From Jejuia rubra (GTDB lineage Bacteria; Bacteroidota; Bacteroidia; Flavobacteriales; Flavobacteriaceae): a stretch of 64,000 bases of DNA. Shown here in pieces: positions 53,857-61,876 of this stretch (position 1 is its first letter; the number at the start of each line of letters is the position of its first letter). Location: assembly GCF_042684665.1 (NCBI RefSeq), contig NZ_JBHULY010000026.1:1-64000 (forward strand), read 5' to 3'. Position numbers and translations under genes: made by a program. The notes below the pieces were generated by a model. That model ran no database searches. It worked only from the letters and a program-made list of their open reading frames with translations, and was not told the origin of the DNA.

Positions 53857-54462
53857 TTATTTAGCCTTTTTCTTCAAATGGGCCGCTAAAGTTTTGGCCA
53901 GCTTGGCATAGGCCTCAGAGATTCGATATCCTGAATCGTAGTCGTTTCCAAACGCACCGTTACCTTCAGCTTTGATATATTTTACTTGAAATAATATCTT
54001 TTCTGGATTGTCATTCTTATAAAATGTCAAAACCGCATCAATTTTAGAATTTTGTCTCACCACACCAACGTTGTAGCCTGCATACATAAAGGTAGTGTGA
54101 ACATGCATTGTGTACTCAGCGTCGCTCAATTCTCTATCAACCATAACTTCGCCATTCTTCCATCTTTTGTTGAAAGATTCAATAAACTTGGGCTCATAAC
54201 GGTCAGCCCTGTCGGCAAACCAATCTTTTTTAAACCTTTCACCATCGCCTTTCTTTTTTTCCTCCCTTTTTTGCATTTTATCCTTCAGAAATTCGTCCTC
54301 ATTCTTGTACTTAGGAATTTCCAAATCAGAATAATCAAAAACAAGATTGAATTTTGAAATCCCTTTAAGGTTTTTCCAGTCTCCTTCCTGAATTTTCGCC
54401 TTTTGCGCGAAACCAGCCGTAGTAAATGCCATTACTAGCACAATTAATAGATGCTTTTTCAT
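53857..54462 (-). CDS. Secreted protein, function unknown
   Basis: A 201-residue protein with signal MKKHLLIVLVMAFTTAGFAQ; I chose ATG 54462 since the upstream start adds 17 residues before the signal. The mature part has a charged coil (DKMQKREEKKKGDGERFKKD) and a mixed beta domain (DAEYTMHVHTTFMYAGYNVG, then LFQVKYIKAEGNGAF). I recognise no family. It is not part of the pigment operon: it converges with the halogenase gene across a bidirectional terminator. Confidence 0.78.
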   Translation of the reverse strand: MKKHLLIVLVMAFTTAGFAQKAKIQEGDWKNLKGISKFNLVFDYSDLEIPKYKNEDEFLKDKMQKREEKKKGDGERFKKDWFADRADRYEPKFIESFNKRWKNGEVMVDRELSDAEYTMHVHTTFMYAGYNVGVVRQNSKIDAVLTFYKNDNPEKILFQVKYIKAEGNGAFGNDYDSGYRISEAYAKLAKTLAAHLKKKAK

Positions 54463-54649
54463 AAAAAAATGTTGTTGAATTTGTTGGGTATAAACATACC
54501 TTTTTTTTGGCAAACTGTATGTATTTTTTGATAGAAATTAAAATCGAGACAATCGAGACAGAAGAAGCACCAGCGCACTACATTTTATATCTGTAAAATA
54601 TAACAGGAGAATTACAAGAATCCTCCCTTATACGTTGTGATTTATTTTC

Positions 54650-55069
54650 CTAAAACTGCTTCAACAAATACTTAATCAAATCAGTAGTAGTTACAATACC
54701 CACCAATTTATTGTTGTCCACAACCGGAAGAGCGTGGAACTCGCGATTTGCCAAAATTTCGGCAACTTCTTTAATGGAGTTGGAAGATGAAACTGAAACA
54801 ATCTTTCTGTTCATCACTTGGTTTATAGTTAGTACGTTGTAAATCATGACGTCCGTATCGTCCATTGAGTTGTCGGTCATATCCCCAAAACTCAATCGCA
54901 TCAAATCGGTGTAGCTCAACATCCCCATCACGACACCTTCATCAACTACGGGAATATGTCTAATGTTATGTCTTTTAAAAAGAGCCTCTGCTTTTTCCAA
55001 ATGGTCATTTTTCTTCAATGTGATGACATTCTCTGTCATAATCATCGAAACCGGTGCTTTTCGTATCAT
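54650..55069 (-). CDS. CBS-domain protein
   Basis: A 139-residue protein made of two CBS motifs (MIMTENVITLKKNDHLEKAE with RHIPVVDEGVVMGM, then INQVMNRKIVSVSS with FHALPVVDNNKLVGIV). CBS pairs bind adenosyl nucleotides and regulate enzymes or channels. It stands alone with no enzyme domain. It is separated from neighbours on both sides, so probably monocistronic. Confidence 0.93.
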   Translation of the reverse strand: MIRKAPVSMIMTENVITLKKNDHLEKAEALFKRHNIRHIPVVDEGVVMGMLSYTDLMRLSFGDMTDNSMDDTDVMIYNVLTINQVMNRKIVSVSSSNSIKEVAEILANREFHALPVVDNNKLVGIVTTTDLIKYLLKQF

Positions 55070-55164
55070 CGTTTTGAATTTTTAGTTTAGTTCTTCTAAA
55101 AGTACCTATTAGCTAAAGATTAAAGCATGATAAAAGTCATAGCAAATCATAAAGTTTCAGAAAA

Positions 55165-56034
55165 TCAATAGTTTGCAAAGTTAAAATTTAGCATTTGTTT
55201 TACTTTTCCATAAATTTCGGGAAAAGAACTTTTAAATTCGTCTGGAGCCTCAATGAACGTTTCGATGATAACGGCCAGAAGTTCTGAATCATTTGTAAAG
55301 GCATAACTTCTGATAAGTTTTGATGCCATCAATCTTTCTTTCAAGCGTGAATCGTCGGATAGCAAATTTCGCAGTTCTGAAAATGTATCTACGAATAAAA
55401 CAGAATTGATATCATCATTTTTTATGCTATTAAAGTGAATGGCATGTGCTAATTCATGAATGCCTAGGTTTAATTTGTCATCCTCAATCCTGTGTCCATC
55501 CAAAAAGTTATCCCAGGAAAGCACTAAGGTTTTTAAGCGTGGATTAAATTCACCTTTGTTCTCAGTTTTGCTAAATCTGGAATAGTACATTGAGGGATAA
55601 ATTATTATATTCTTGATGTAGGAAACAAGATAATTTCTAAAACCGAACGTGAGCATTACCCCAGTGGCAGCAACTAAAACCTTTACTTCTTCGGTAACAA
55701 CAAAACCCTTTTTGCCCTCAAATTTTTTCCGCCTAAGAAATGTAGCGACGCGGTGCCTAAAATAGCGTTTGTACCTTTTGCTCAGCCTGTTGTAAAAGGT
55801 GAATTCACTTTTCAAGATGAAGGTTTGTTCCGCCGTAAGTTCACTCTTAAAAAGGTAGAAGTGTATAAAAATTGGCCGCTTCTGAAATAAGGCATAAACC
55901 ATTTCAATTCCGTCCAAAACCGTTATTACAATTTTTCTAATTAAAAGAAGCAAAAGGAAAGCAACACCGCATAAAAGTAGGGCCAGGATAATATTTCCGA
56001 TAATAGAGTAATCGCGATCTTGAACGAATAGCAT
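55165..56034 (-). CDS. MtfA-like zinc metallopeptidase
   Basis: A 289-residue protein with one N-terminal membrane helix (~10-32) and an M90/MtfA-type catalytic region, HELAHAIHFNS with a further Glu downstream, as in the DUF980/MtfA family. MtfA is a zinc aminopeptidase in E. coli that binds the regulator Mlc. I chose ATG 56034 (MLFVQDRDY), since the longer frame's first ten residues look unnatural. The zinc ligands are partly seen; the target is unknown. Confidence 0.85.
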   Translation of the reverse strand: MLFVQDRDYSIIGNIILALLLCGVAFLLLLLIRKIVITVLDGIEMVYALFQKRPIFIHFYLFKSELTAEQTFILKSEFTFYNRLSKRYKRYFRHRVATFLRRKKFEGKKGFVVTEEVKVLVAATGVMLTFGFRNYLVSYIKNIIIYPSMYYSRFSKTENKGEFNPRLKTLVLSWDNFLDGHRIEDDKLNLGIHELAHAIHFNSIKNDDINSVLFVDTFSELRNLLSDDSRLKERLMASKLIRSYAFTNDSELLAVIIETFIEAPDEFKSSFPEIYGKVKQMLNFNFANY

Positions 56035-56064
56035 AGACTTTCTTGAACAGCCAAGATAGCACAT

Positions 56065-56436
56065 CGCTATTGAACACGTATATTTTCCTTTTGAAAATTA
56101 ATGTTTCCGAAGCGCTCTCGATAAGGGCATAGTAAATATCGAAATGGTAAATGCCACCAATACAGAGAAGTGATCAGATGGATATATTAAATCGATGAGA
56201 TTTGAAAATATGGTGTATTTTGACAACCACACATAAAGACAAAGACATCAAATACCATGAATATTACGTTTTCCATTGTACCGCCTCTTGTACCGAATAA
56301 AAGACAAGTTAATAGTTTACTGATAATATCACAATACCCTATTGGATTCTGCGTACGGCTAAAGCATGACTCCAAATAACTAATATGCACTCACAAAGTA
56401 TTCTGGAAACATATCACCTGCACCGTAACTCTGATA
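56065..56436. other. Intergenic region between peptidase and xylanase genes
   Basis: A gap of about 370 bases. It holds no gene I can support: a 67-codon minus-strand frame (56187-56390) is Cys-rich with no recognised features. No hairpin terminator is obvious before the 3' end of the xylanase gene (56437). Confidence 0.5.
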
Positions 56437-57771
56437 TTATTGATTACTTAATCCATCTAAAAAACCTGTATAGGCTTTTTTAGGGTTGAAATTGGAATCA
56501 TATAACAATGGCCAATCTGGTTGTCCCCAAAAATCAATCAGCCAAGTTTCGTTGTCTCGCATACCCCAAATGGTTAATGCAAATTTATTGGCATCAGGCA
56601 TAGCATCATAAATTTCAACAACCTCTCTATACTTGTTTTGTTGTGCTGTCGCTCTTGCATCAGTTAAGGAGGTAATATCATTATTTGGATTTGCCCTGAT
56701 ATCAAGCTCAGAGAAATGCATTTTTAGCCCTCTTGATACAGTCCCATTAACTACACTCTGTATCTGGGTAGCAGATGGAAAATTATAAGATATGTGCATT
56801 TGGGCACCAACCCCGTCTATTAGATTTTTTGAGGACAGATCATCTACAATAGCAAACATTGCAGCTTGCTTACCTGTATCAAAGGTTATGTTATAGTCAT
56901 TATAGAAGAGGAGTACGTTCGGATCTGCATCCCTCGCAAACTGGTAACATTTTTCAATATAGTTATCCCCCATACGTCTTCTAAAGACAGAATTTCTTAA
57001 TTGATTAGTGCCATCCTCTACTGCTTCGTTTACAACATCCCAAGACCTTACTTTACCAGCATAACGGGTTAATACTGTTGTAATATAATCTTTAATCATA
57101 GTTTCAAACTCCTCATCCGTACCAGCAAAATTTTCTACCCATTCTGGTGTTGCAGTATGCCAAATTAACGTATGTCCATGAATATCCATGTTGTTGGCAA
57201 TTCCATAGTCCACAATGGCATCAGCTGCTGTGAAGTCATAATTACCCTGAGAAGGATACATGATATTCATTTTCATTTCATATTCTGCAGTAAGGTTGTT
57301 GAATTCGCGAACTAAAATCTCACCATGGCTTCCATCTAATAGATTTGATTTAACCGCCATCCCTACTGAAAACTTATCAGTAGCGTCTTTAAGTACAGGA
57401 TCCGTAGGAGCCACTCCAGTAATAGATACTACTTGACTAGTGCTAACATCACCGTTTGGTGCTTCTGCAGTAAGCGTTATTGTATAATCGCCTGATGCAT
57501 CGTAAACATAAGTCTCAGGACCTGCTTGGTCTTCAGCTATTGGACCGTTTGTAAAAAACTGCCAGTAAGTCCTTAATCCGCTTATTCCTGTGGAGGTATT
57601 ATTTACTGCGACTCTAAAAGGATTTTGCTCTGATATCAATACATCAAAAGACAAAACAATAGGTGTTGGTGTGTCTTGAGGCACACTATCGTCATCGGTG
57701 GAGCAAGCAAGAGTTGCAATTGTTATTGCAAAAAGCAAAACAACCTTATAAAAAGTTATTATATTTTTCAT
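56437..57771 (-). CDS. GH10 endo-1,4-beta-xylanase lipoprotein
   Basis: A 444-residue SPII lipoprotein (AITIATLACSTDD), so probably surface-exposed. Residues ~30-125 form a PKD/Ig-like domain (YVYDASGDYTITLTAEAPNG). The GH10 barrel follows, with acid/base Glu in WDVVNEAVED (~250) and nucleophile Glu in MHFSELDIRAN (~353). It cleaves xylan internally. It is 19 bases downstream of the GH3 gene, forming a two-gene operon. Confidence 0.95.
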   Translation of the reverse strand: MKNIITFYKVVLLFAITIATLACSTDDDSVPQDTPTPIVLSFDVLISEQNPFRVAVNNTSTGISGLRTYWQFFTNGPIAEDQAGPETYVYDASGDYTITLTAEAPNGDVSTSQVVSITGVAPTDPVLKDATDKFSVGMAVKSNLLDGSHGEILVREFNNLTAEYEMKMNIMYPSQGNYDFTAADAIVDYGIANNMDIHGHTLIWHTATPEWVENFAGTDEEFETMIKDYITTVLTRYAGKVRSWDVVNEAVEDGTNQLRNSVFRRRMGDNYIEKCYQFARDADPNVLLFYNDYNITFDTGKQAAMFAIVDDLSSKNLIDGVGAQMHISYNFPSATQIQSVVNGTVSRGLKMHFSELDIRANPNNDITSLTDARATAQQNKYREVVEIYDAMPDANKFALTIWGMRDNETWLIDFWGQPDWPLLYDSNFNPKKAYTGFLDGLSNQ

Positions 57772-57790
57772 AGCATTGGATCTACAGCAA

Positions 57791-60076
57791 TTATTTTAAC
57801 TCAAATTTGTCTTCCAACCCTTTTTCTGAACTCCCACCTACCATAACATTAATGGTTCCAGGTTCAACTAAATAAGCGCCATTATTATCGTAGAAACCTA
57901 ATTCTGCATTGTTTAAGGTAAATGTTACGGTTTTTGTTTGCCCTTTTTTTAACTCCACTAATTCAAAACCTTTTAATTCCTTAACAGGTCTTACAATACT
58001 CGCCACAGGGTCATTAATATACAATTGCACTACTTCCTTTCCATCCAACTCACCAACATTTGTGACGTCCACACTCAGCTCCACAGTTTCTCCTTTATTA
58101 TACTCAGATTTACTTAGTTTTAAGTTCTTATAGTCAAAATTCGTATAACTCAACCCAAAACCAAAAGGAAAAAGAGGGCAATTTTCTACATCTATATAAT
58201 GTGACCAGAATACGTTGTCCTGCGAGTTAATGGGCCTACCCGTGCTTAGGTGATTATAATAAATTGGACATTGCCCCACATTTCTTGGGAAAGACATCGG
58301 TAATTTACCGCTTGGATTATAATCGCCATATAATACTTGCGCCACTGCATTTCCTGCCTGTGTGCCTAGTTGCCAAGCTTCCACTATGGCAGGTATATGT
58401 TCTGCAGCCCATGGCAAAGCTAAAGGACGACCGTTATTCAATACTAAAACGATATTTTTATTCACCTCAAAAATAGCCTCTAACAATTGCTGTTGGTTTC
58501 CTGGTAAACCCAATTCTGTTCTACTTCTGCCTTCACCACTCTGAAAACCTACTTCCCCTAAAACCATCACCACAACGTCAGCATCTTTTGCAGCGTTTTT
58601 TGCAGCTTCAAATCCAGAGAAATCATCGGTATTTATCTTGACTTCTTGAACAAATAACTGTGCACCAATTGACACATCGGTTCCTTTTTCGTAAACAAGT
58701 TCGTTATTTTTATATTGCTGCATACCCTCTAAAACAGATACGGCAGTATTATCATCAGCAGCGATTCTCCAACTGCCTAAAGGACTATTTTTATCGGCGG
58801 CCAACGCTCCAATTAATGCTATTTTTTGTCCTGATTTTTTTAAAGGCAATAGGTTATCGTTGTTTTTTAATAACACAATAGATTTTTTGGCCATATCTAA
58901 AACGGCTTCGTTAATCGCTTGGTTACCAATTGTAGCTTTTTCTCTGGCTTCATCACAATATTTGTAAGGATCATCAAATAGACCCAGTTCAAATTTTACT
59001 CGAAGTATTCTTCTAACGGCATCATCAATAAGTGCTTCCTTTACGGTTCCATTCTCAACTAACCCCACTAATTCTTTCACATATAAGTGCGATTCCATAT
59101 CCATATCGGATCCTGCAGTAACGGCCTTGGCAGAAGCATCTGCACCATCCAATGCGTAACCATGCGTTACCATTTCAGAAATTGAAGCCCAATCTGAAAC
59201 TACATATCCATCAAAACCCCAGTCGCCTTTCAAAATATCTCTTTGTAAAAAAACATGCCCGGTGGCAGGGATACCGTTCAGTGTATTGAAAGAATTCATA
59301 AGTGTGCGAACTCCAGCATCTACGGCAGCTTTAAAAGGAGGCAAAACAGTATTATATAATTTTGACCTACTCATATCAACGGTATTATACTCCCTACCCG
59401 CTTCTGCGTAACCATAGGCGGCAAAATGTTTAGCACAAGAGGCAATGGTACTGGCATCATCTAAGTTTTCACCTTGAAATCCTGTAACTCTGGCCGTAGC
59501 AATTTTACTTCCTAAATAGGTATCTTCTCCCGCACCTTCCATCACACGCCCCCACCTGGCGTCATTGGCGACATCAACGTTAGGCCCAAAAGTCCAGTTT
59601 AAACCTGATGCCGAAGCTTCCTGAGCCGCAACACTAGCAGATTTTTTTATAGCTTCCAAATCCCAGCTGGCAGCCTCTGCTAGCGGAATTGGACTTAGTG
59701 TCTTATAACCATGAATCACATCAAAACCAAAAATAATTGGAATGCCCAAACGGCTTTCTTCTACAGCTATTTTTTGTACCGCCCTCACCTCTTTTACGCC
59801 TCTTACACTTAGCATGGAGCCCACCCAACCCTTTTTTAGGTGCTCGTACTTTTCTTCTTCCGACCCTGATTCTGGCAATGGCCCCGTAAAATCCCAGGAT
59901 CCGTTATATTGATTCATTTGCCCTACTTTCTCGTCTAAGGTCATTTGGTTCATCAAAAGCGTTATACGCTCTTCAATAGGTTTACTTTGGTCCAAATGCG
60001 ACTTTGATTGCGCATAGCTTCCAGTTATAACTACTATCATAAGAAATTTTAAAGTGTGCTTTAAAAATTGGTCCAT
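57791..60076 (-). CDS. bglX: GH3 beta-glucosidase/xylosidase (BglX-type)
   Basis: A 761-residue GH3 enzyme with an N-terminal signal (LKFLMIVVITGSYAQ); I used ATG 60076, though one nine codons upstream is possible. The nucleophile Asp is in GYVVSDWASISEM (~residue 295), with KHFAAYG before it, and a C-terminal FnIII-like domain (NVGELDGKEVVQLY). It removes glucose or xylose from oligosaccharide ends. It lies upstream of the xylanase gene in the same operon, consistent with xylan or glucan breakdown in the periplasm. Confidence 0.95.
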   Translation of the reverse strand: MDQFLKHTLKFLMIVVITGSYAQSKSHLDQSKPIEERITLLMNQMTLDEKVGQMNQYNGSWDFTGPLPESGSEEEKYEHLKKGWVGSMLSVRGVKEVRAVQKIAVEESRLGIPIIFGFDVIHGYKTLSPIPLAEAASWDLEAIKKSASVAAQEASASGLNWTFGPNVDVANDARWGRVMEGAGEDTYLGSKIATARVTGFQGENLDDASTIASCAKHFAAYGYAEAGREYNTVDMSRSKLYNTVLPPFKAAVDAGVRTLMNSFNTLNGIPATGHVFLQRDILKGDWGFDGYVVSDWASISEMVTHGYALDGADASAKAVTAGSDMDMESHLYVKELVGLVENGTVKEALIDDAVRRILRVKFELGLFDDPYKYCDEAREKATIGNQAINEAVLDMAKKSIVLLKNNDNLLPLKKSGQKIALIGALAADKNSPLGSWRIAADDNTAVSVLEGMQQYKNNELVYEKGTDVSIGAQLFVQEVKINTDDFSGFEAAKNAAKDADVVVMVLGEVGFQSGEGRSRTELGLPGNQQQLLEAIFEVNKNIVLVLNNGRPLALPWAAEHIPAIVEAWQLGTQAGNAVAQVLYGDYNPSGKLPMSFPRNVGQCPIYYNHLSTGRPINSQDNVFWSHYIDVENCPLFPFGFGLSYTNFDYKNLKLSKSEYNKGETVELSVDVTNVGELDGKEVVQLYINDPVASIVRPVKELKGFELVELKKGQTKTVTFTLNNAELGFYDNNGAYLVEPGTINVMVGGSSEKGLEDKFELK

Positions 60077-60103
60077 TTCATTTTTTAAATTTAAATAATT
60101 CAT

Positions 60104-60514
60104 TCTTTTTCATCGCATGTATAACTTTCAGTCATAACATCATATTGGTAAACGTCGAAATTAATTGTATTCTCAAAAAAATCACCACCTCATATAACGC
60201 AACTTATATAACAAATGATGCGTATCAACATTTCACATGCAAAATATAATCTAAAACAACTTAGACAGTAGTGTTGAGAAAAAAACAGTAACCAATTAAA
60301 ACGCTTAAGCCGATCGGTACTAATTCTTCTAAAGCTAATGTTTATTGCTCACAAATGGTTCCTCTAACCAACAAAAATATTCCTATATGTAAGTTACGTG
60401 TCACCACTCAGCACTCTTATTTTAAAAATATGCGCCATTTCTAGCACTATTTACATCATTACAGATGATACCCACTCTTTTGTTTAACTAACTTTGTGAT
60501 GCAAAAACAATGCT
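60104..60514. other. Divergent promoter region between GH3 and GH5 genes
   Basis: A 411-base AT-rich gap that should hold the promoters for both divergent genes. It contains adjacent palindromes GCTTAAGC (60303-60310) and CCGATCGG (60310-60317), and a TAACTTTG box (60489-60496) that fits TAnnTTTG for the GH5 gene but would give a very short leader. The stretch around 60305-60325 resembles the conserved 3' end of 23S rRNA over about 20 bases, perhaps by chance. Confidence 0.45.
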
Positions 60515-61672
60515 ATGAAGTTCTATTTTATTGTCTTTTTTGTTTTTCCAATTATACTTTCTTGTGAAAAACCTAGGATGAATATAACCATTGTGCCTGA
60601 ACAAGAGGAAACGACGCCTGAAACAAATGACGGTTTTGCGAGTGAATTTGATGATGGGGAGATGAGAAATATATCCTCTTTTGAAATCGTTTCGGAAATG
60701 AAAATAGGCTGGAATTTAGGAAACAGCCTTGATGCTGAAGGCCCCACCGAAACCCATTGGGGCAACCCAGTTACCACAAAGGCTATGATTGATGCAATTG
60801 CAAACAGGGGGTTTAAAACCATAAGAATACCTGTTACATGGCGCTTTCACCAAGGGCCTAGTCCAAATTATACCGTTAGCAAAGCGTGGTTAGATCGCGT
60901 AGAAGAGGTCGTTAATTATGCAAGAGCCAATAATATGTATGTTATCCTCAACACACATCATGAAGATACTTGGATCATTCCTACCTATACCAAAGCTAAC
61001 GAAGTAAAAAATAGACTCTCAAAATTATGGACCCAAATTGCAACCAGATTCCGAAATTACAGTGATTATCTCATTTTTGAAACACTTAACGAACCGCGTT
61101 ACGAAAACACCCCACAAGAATGGACGGGCGGCACTGCAGAAGGTAGGGATGTAGTAAACCAATACCACCAAGTATGTCTCGACGCCATAAGGACTACCGG
61201 GGGGAATAACATGTCAAGACACGTGATGATATCGACATACGCAGCCAGCACCTTCCCTGTCGCCATAAATGCCTTAAAAATACCTAATAACGATGATAAG
61301 GCTATCGTCTCTCTGCATTCTTATTTCCCTTTTCCTTTTACATTGGGCGGCACTGATACAACTTGGGGCACCAACAGTGATAAACAAGCCTTGGATGCAG
61401 AAATGGATAAAATAAAAGCTAAGTTTATCGATAATGGCATTCCTGTAGTACTTGGTGAATGGAGCTCAGGAAACTTAAACAATTTGTCTGACCGTATCAC
61501 ACATGCTGCATATTACGCCAATGCTGCGGCACAAAGAGGCATGCCCTGCGTTTGGTGGGACAATGGTAAAATTGGAGTCTCTAAGGACGATTTAGGCATC
61601 TTTAACAGGCGAAACCTAGCTTGGGTCTTCGATGATATAGCCGATGTTATTACAAAAGCCTACCAACAATAA
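60515..61672 (+). CDS. GH5 endoglucanase lipoprotein
   Basis: A 385-residue protein with a lipoprotein-like signal (FVFPIILSCEK, lipobox LSC) and a linker, then a GH5 barrel beginning IGWNLGNSLDAEGP and THWGNP. Acid/base Glu is in FETLNEPRYEN (~192), nucleophile Glu in VVLGEWSSGN (~314). The layout suits GH5 subfamily 4 or 2 endoglucanases acting on beta-glucan, cellulose or xyloglucan; the subfamily is not certain. It is divergent from the GH3-GH10 operon. Confidence 0.93.
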   Translation: MKFYFIVFFVFPIILSCEKPRMNITIVPEQEETTPETNDGFASEFDDGEMRNISSFEIVSEMKIGWNLGNSLDAEGPTETHWGNPVTTKAMIDAIANRGFKTIRIPVTWRFHQGPSPNYTVSKAWLDRVEEVVNYARANNMYVILNTHHEDTWIIPTYTKANEVKNRLSKLWTQIATRFRNYSDYLIFETLNEPRYENTPQEWTGGTAEGRDVVNQYHQVCLDAIRTTGGNNMSRHVMISTYAASTFPVAINALKIPNNDDKAIVSLHSYFPFPFTLGGTDTTWGTNSDKQALDAEMDKIKAKFIDNGIPVVLGEWSSGNLNNLSDRITHAAYYANAAAQRGMPCVWWDNGKIGVSKDDLGIFNRRNLAWVFDDIADVITKAYQQ

Positions 61673-61691
61673 CAACCTTTTATGAATTTTT

Positions 61692-61783
61692 GGGCGTTAC
61701 CCTGCGGGTCGGGCTATCCGCTACAAGTCCTCGCGTAGCCCTATCGGGACTTCGCTGTGGGCTTTCCACTACTATCCCTAACG
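61692..61783. repeat. Structured intergenic repeat-like element
   Basis: A GC-richer 92-base block between the convergent GH5 and FG-GAP genes. It begins GGGCGTTACCCTGCGGGTCG, ends CTATCCCTAACG, and contains the inverted pair AAGTCC (61725-61730) and GGACTT (61747-61752) plus CGTTA/TAACG outer ends. It looks like an interspersed, hairpin-forming flavobacterial intergenic element that I recall from other genomes; only one copy is in this window. Confidence 0.55.
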
Positions 61784-61876
61784 TGGGCAAATCTGCCGGC
61801 ATACTGATCTTTTTTGCATCACTAAGCCTTTTTGCTAGAAGCACTACTTGTCGTATGTATCAGGAAATGCAATACC

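Noticed and set aside
54542..54559. Tandem repeat AATCGAGAC twice
   Set aside because: Only two 9-base copies with no further structure; not enough to call an element.
56187..56390. A 67-codon minus-strand frame in the gap before the xylanase gene
   Set aside because: Cys-rich, no signal or family pattern, no ribosome-binding context; looks like chance translation of intergenic DNA.
60489..60496. TAACTTTG as the GH5 promoter -7 box
   Set aside because: It matches TAnnTTTG but has no -33 partner and would leave a leader of only about ten bases; mentioned but not called as a promoter.
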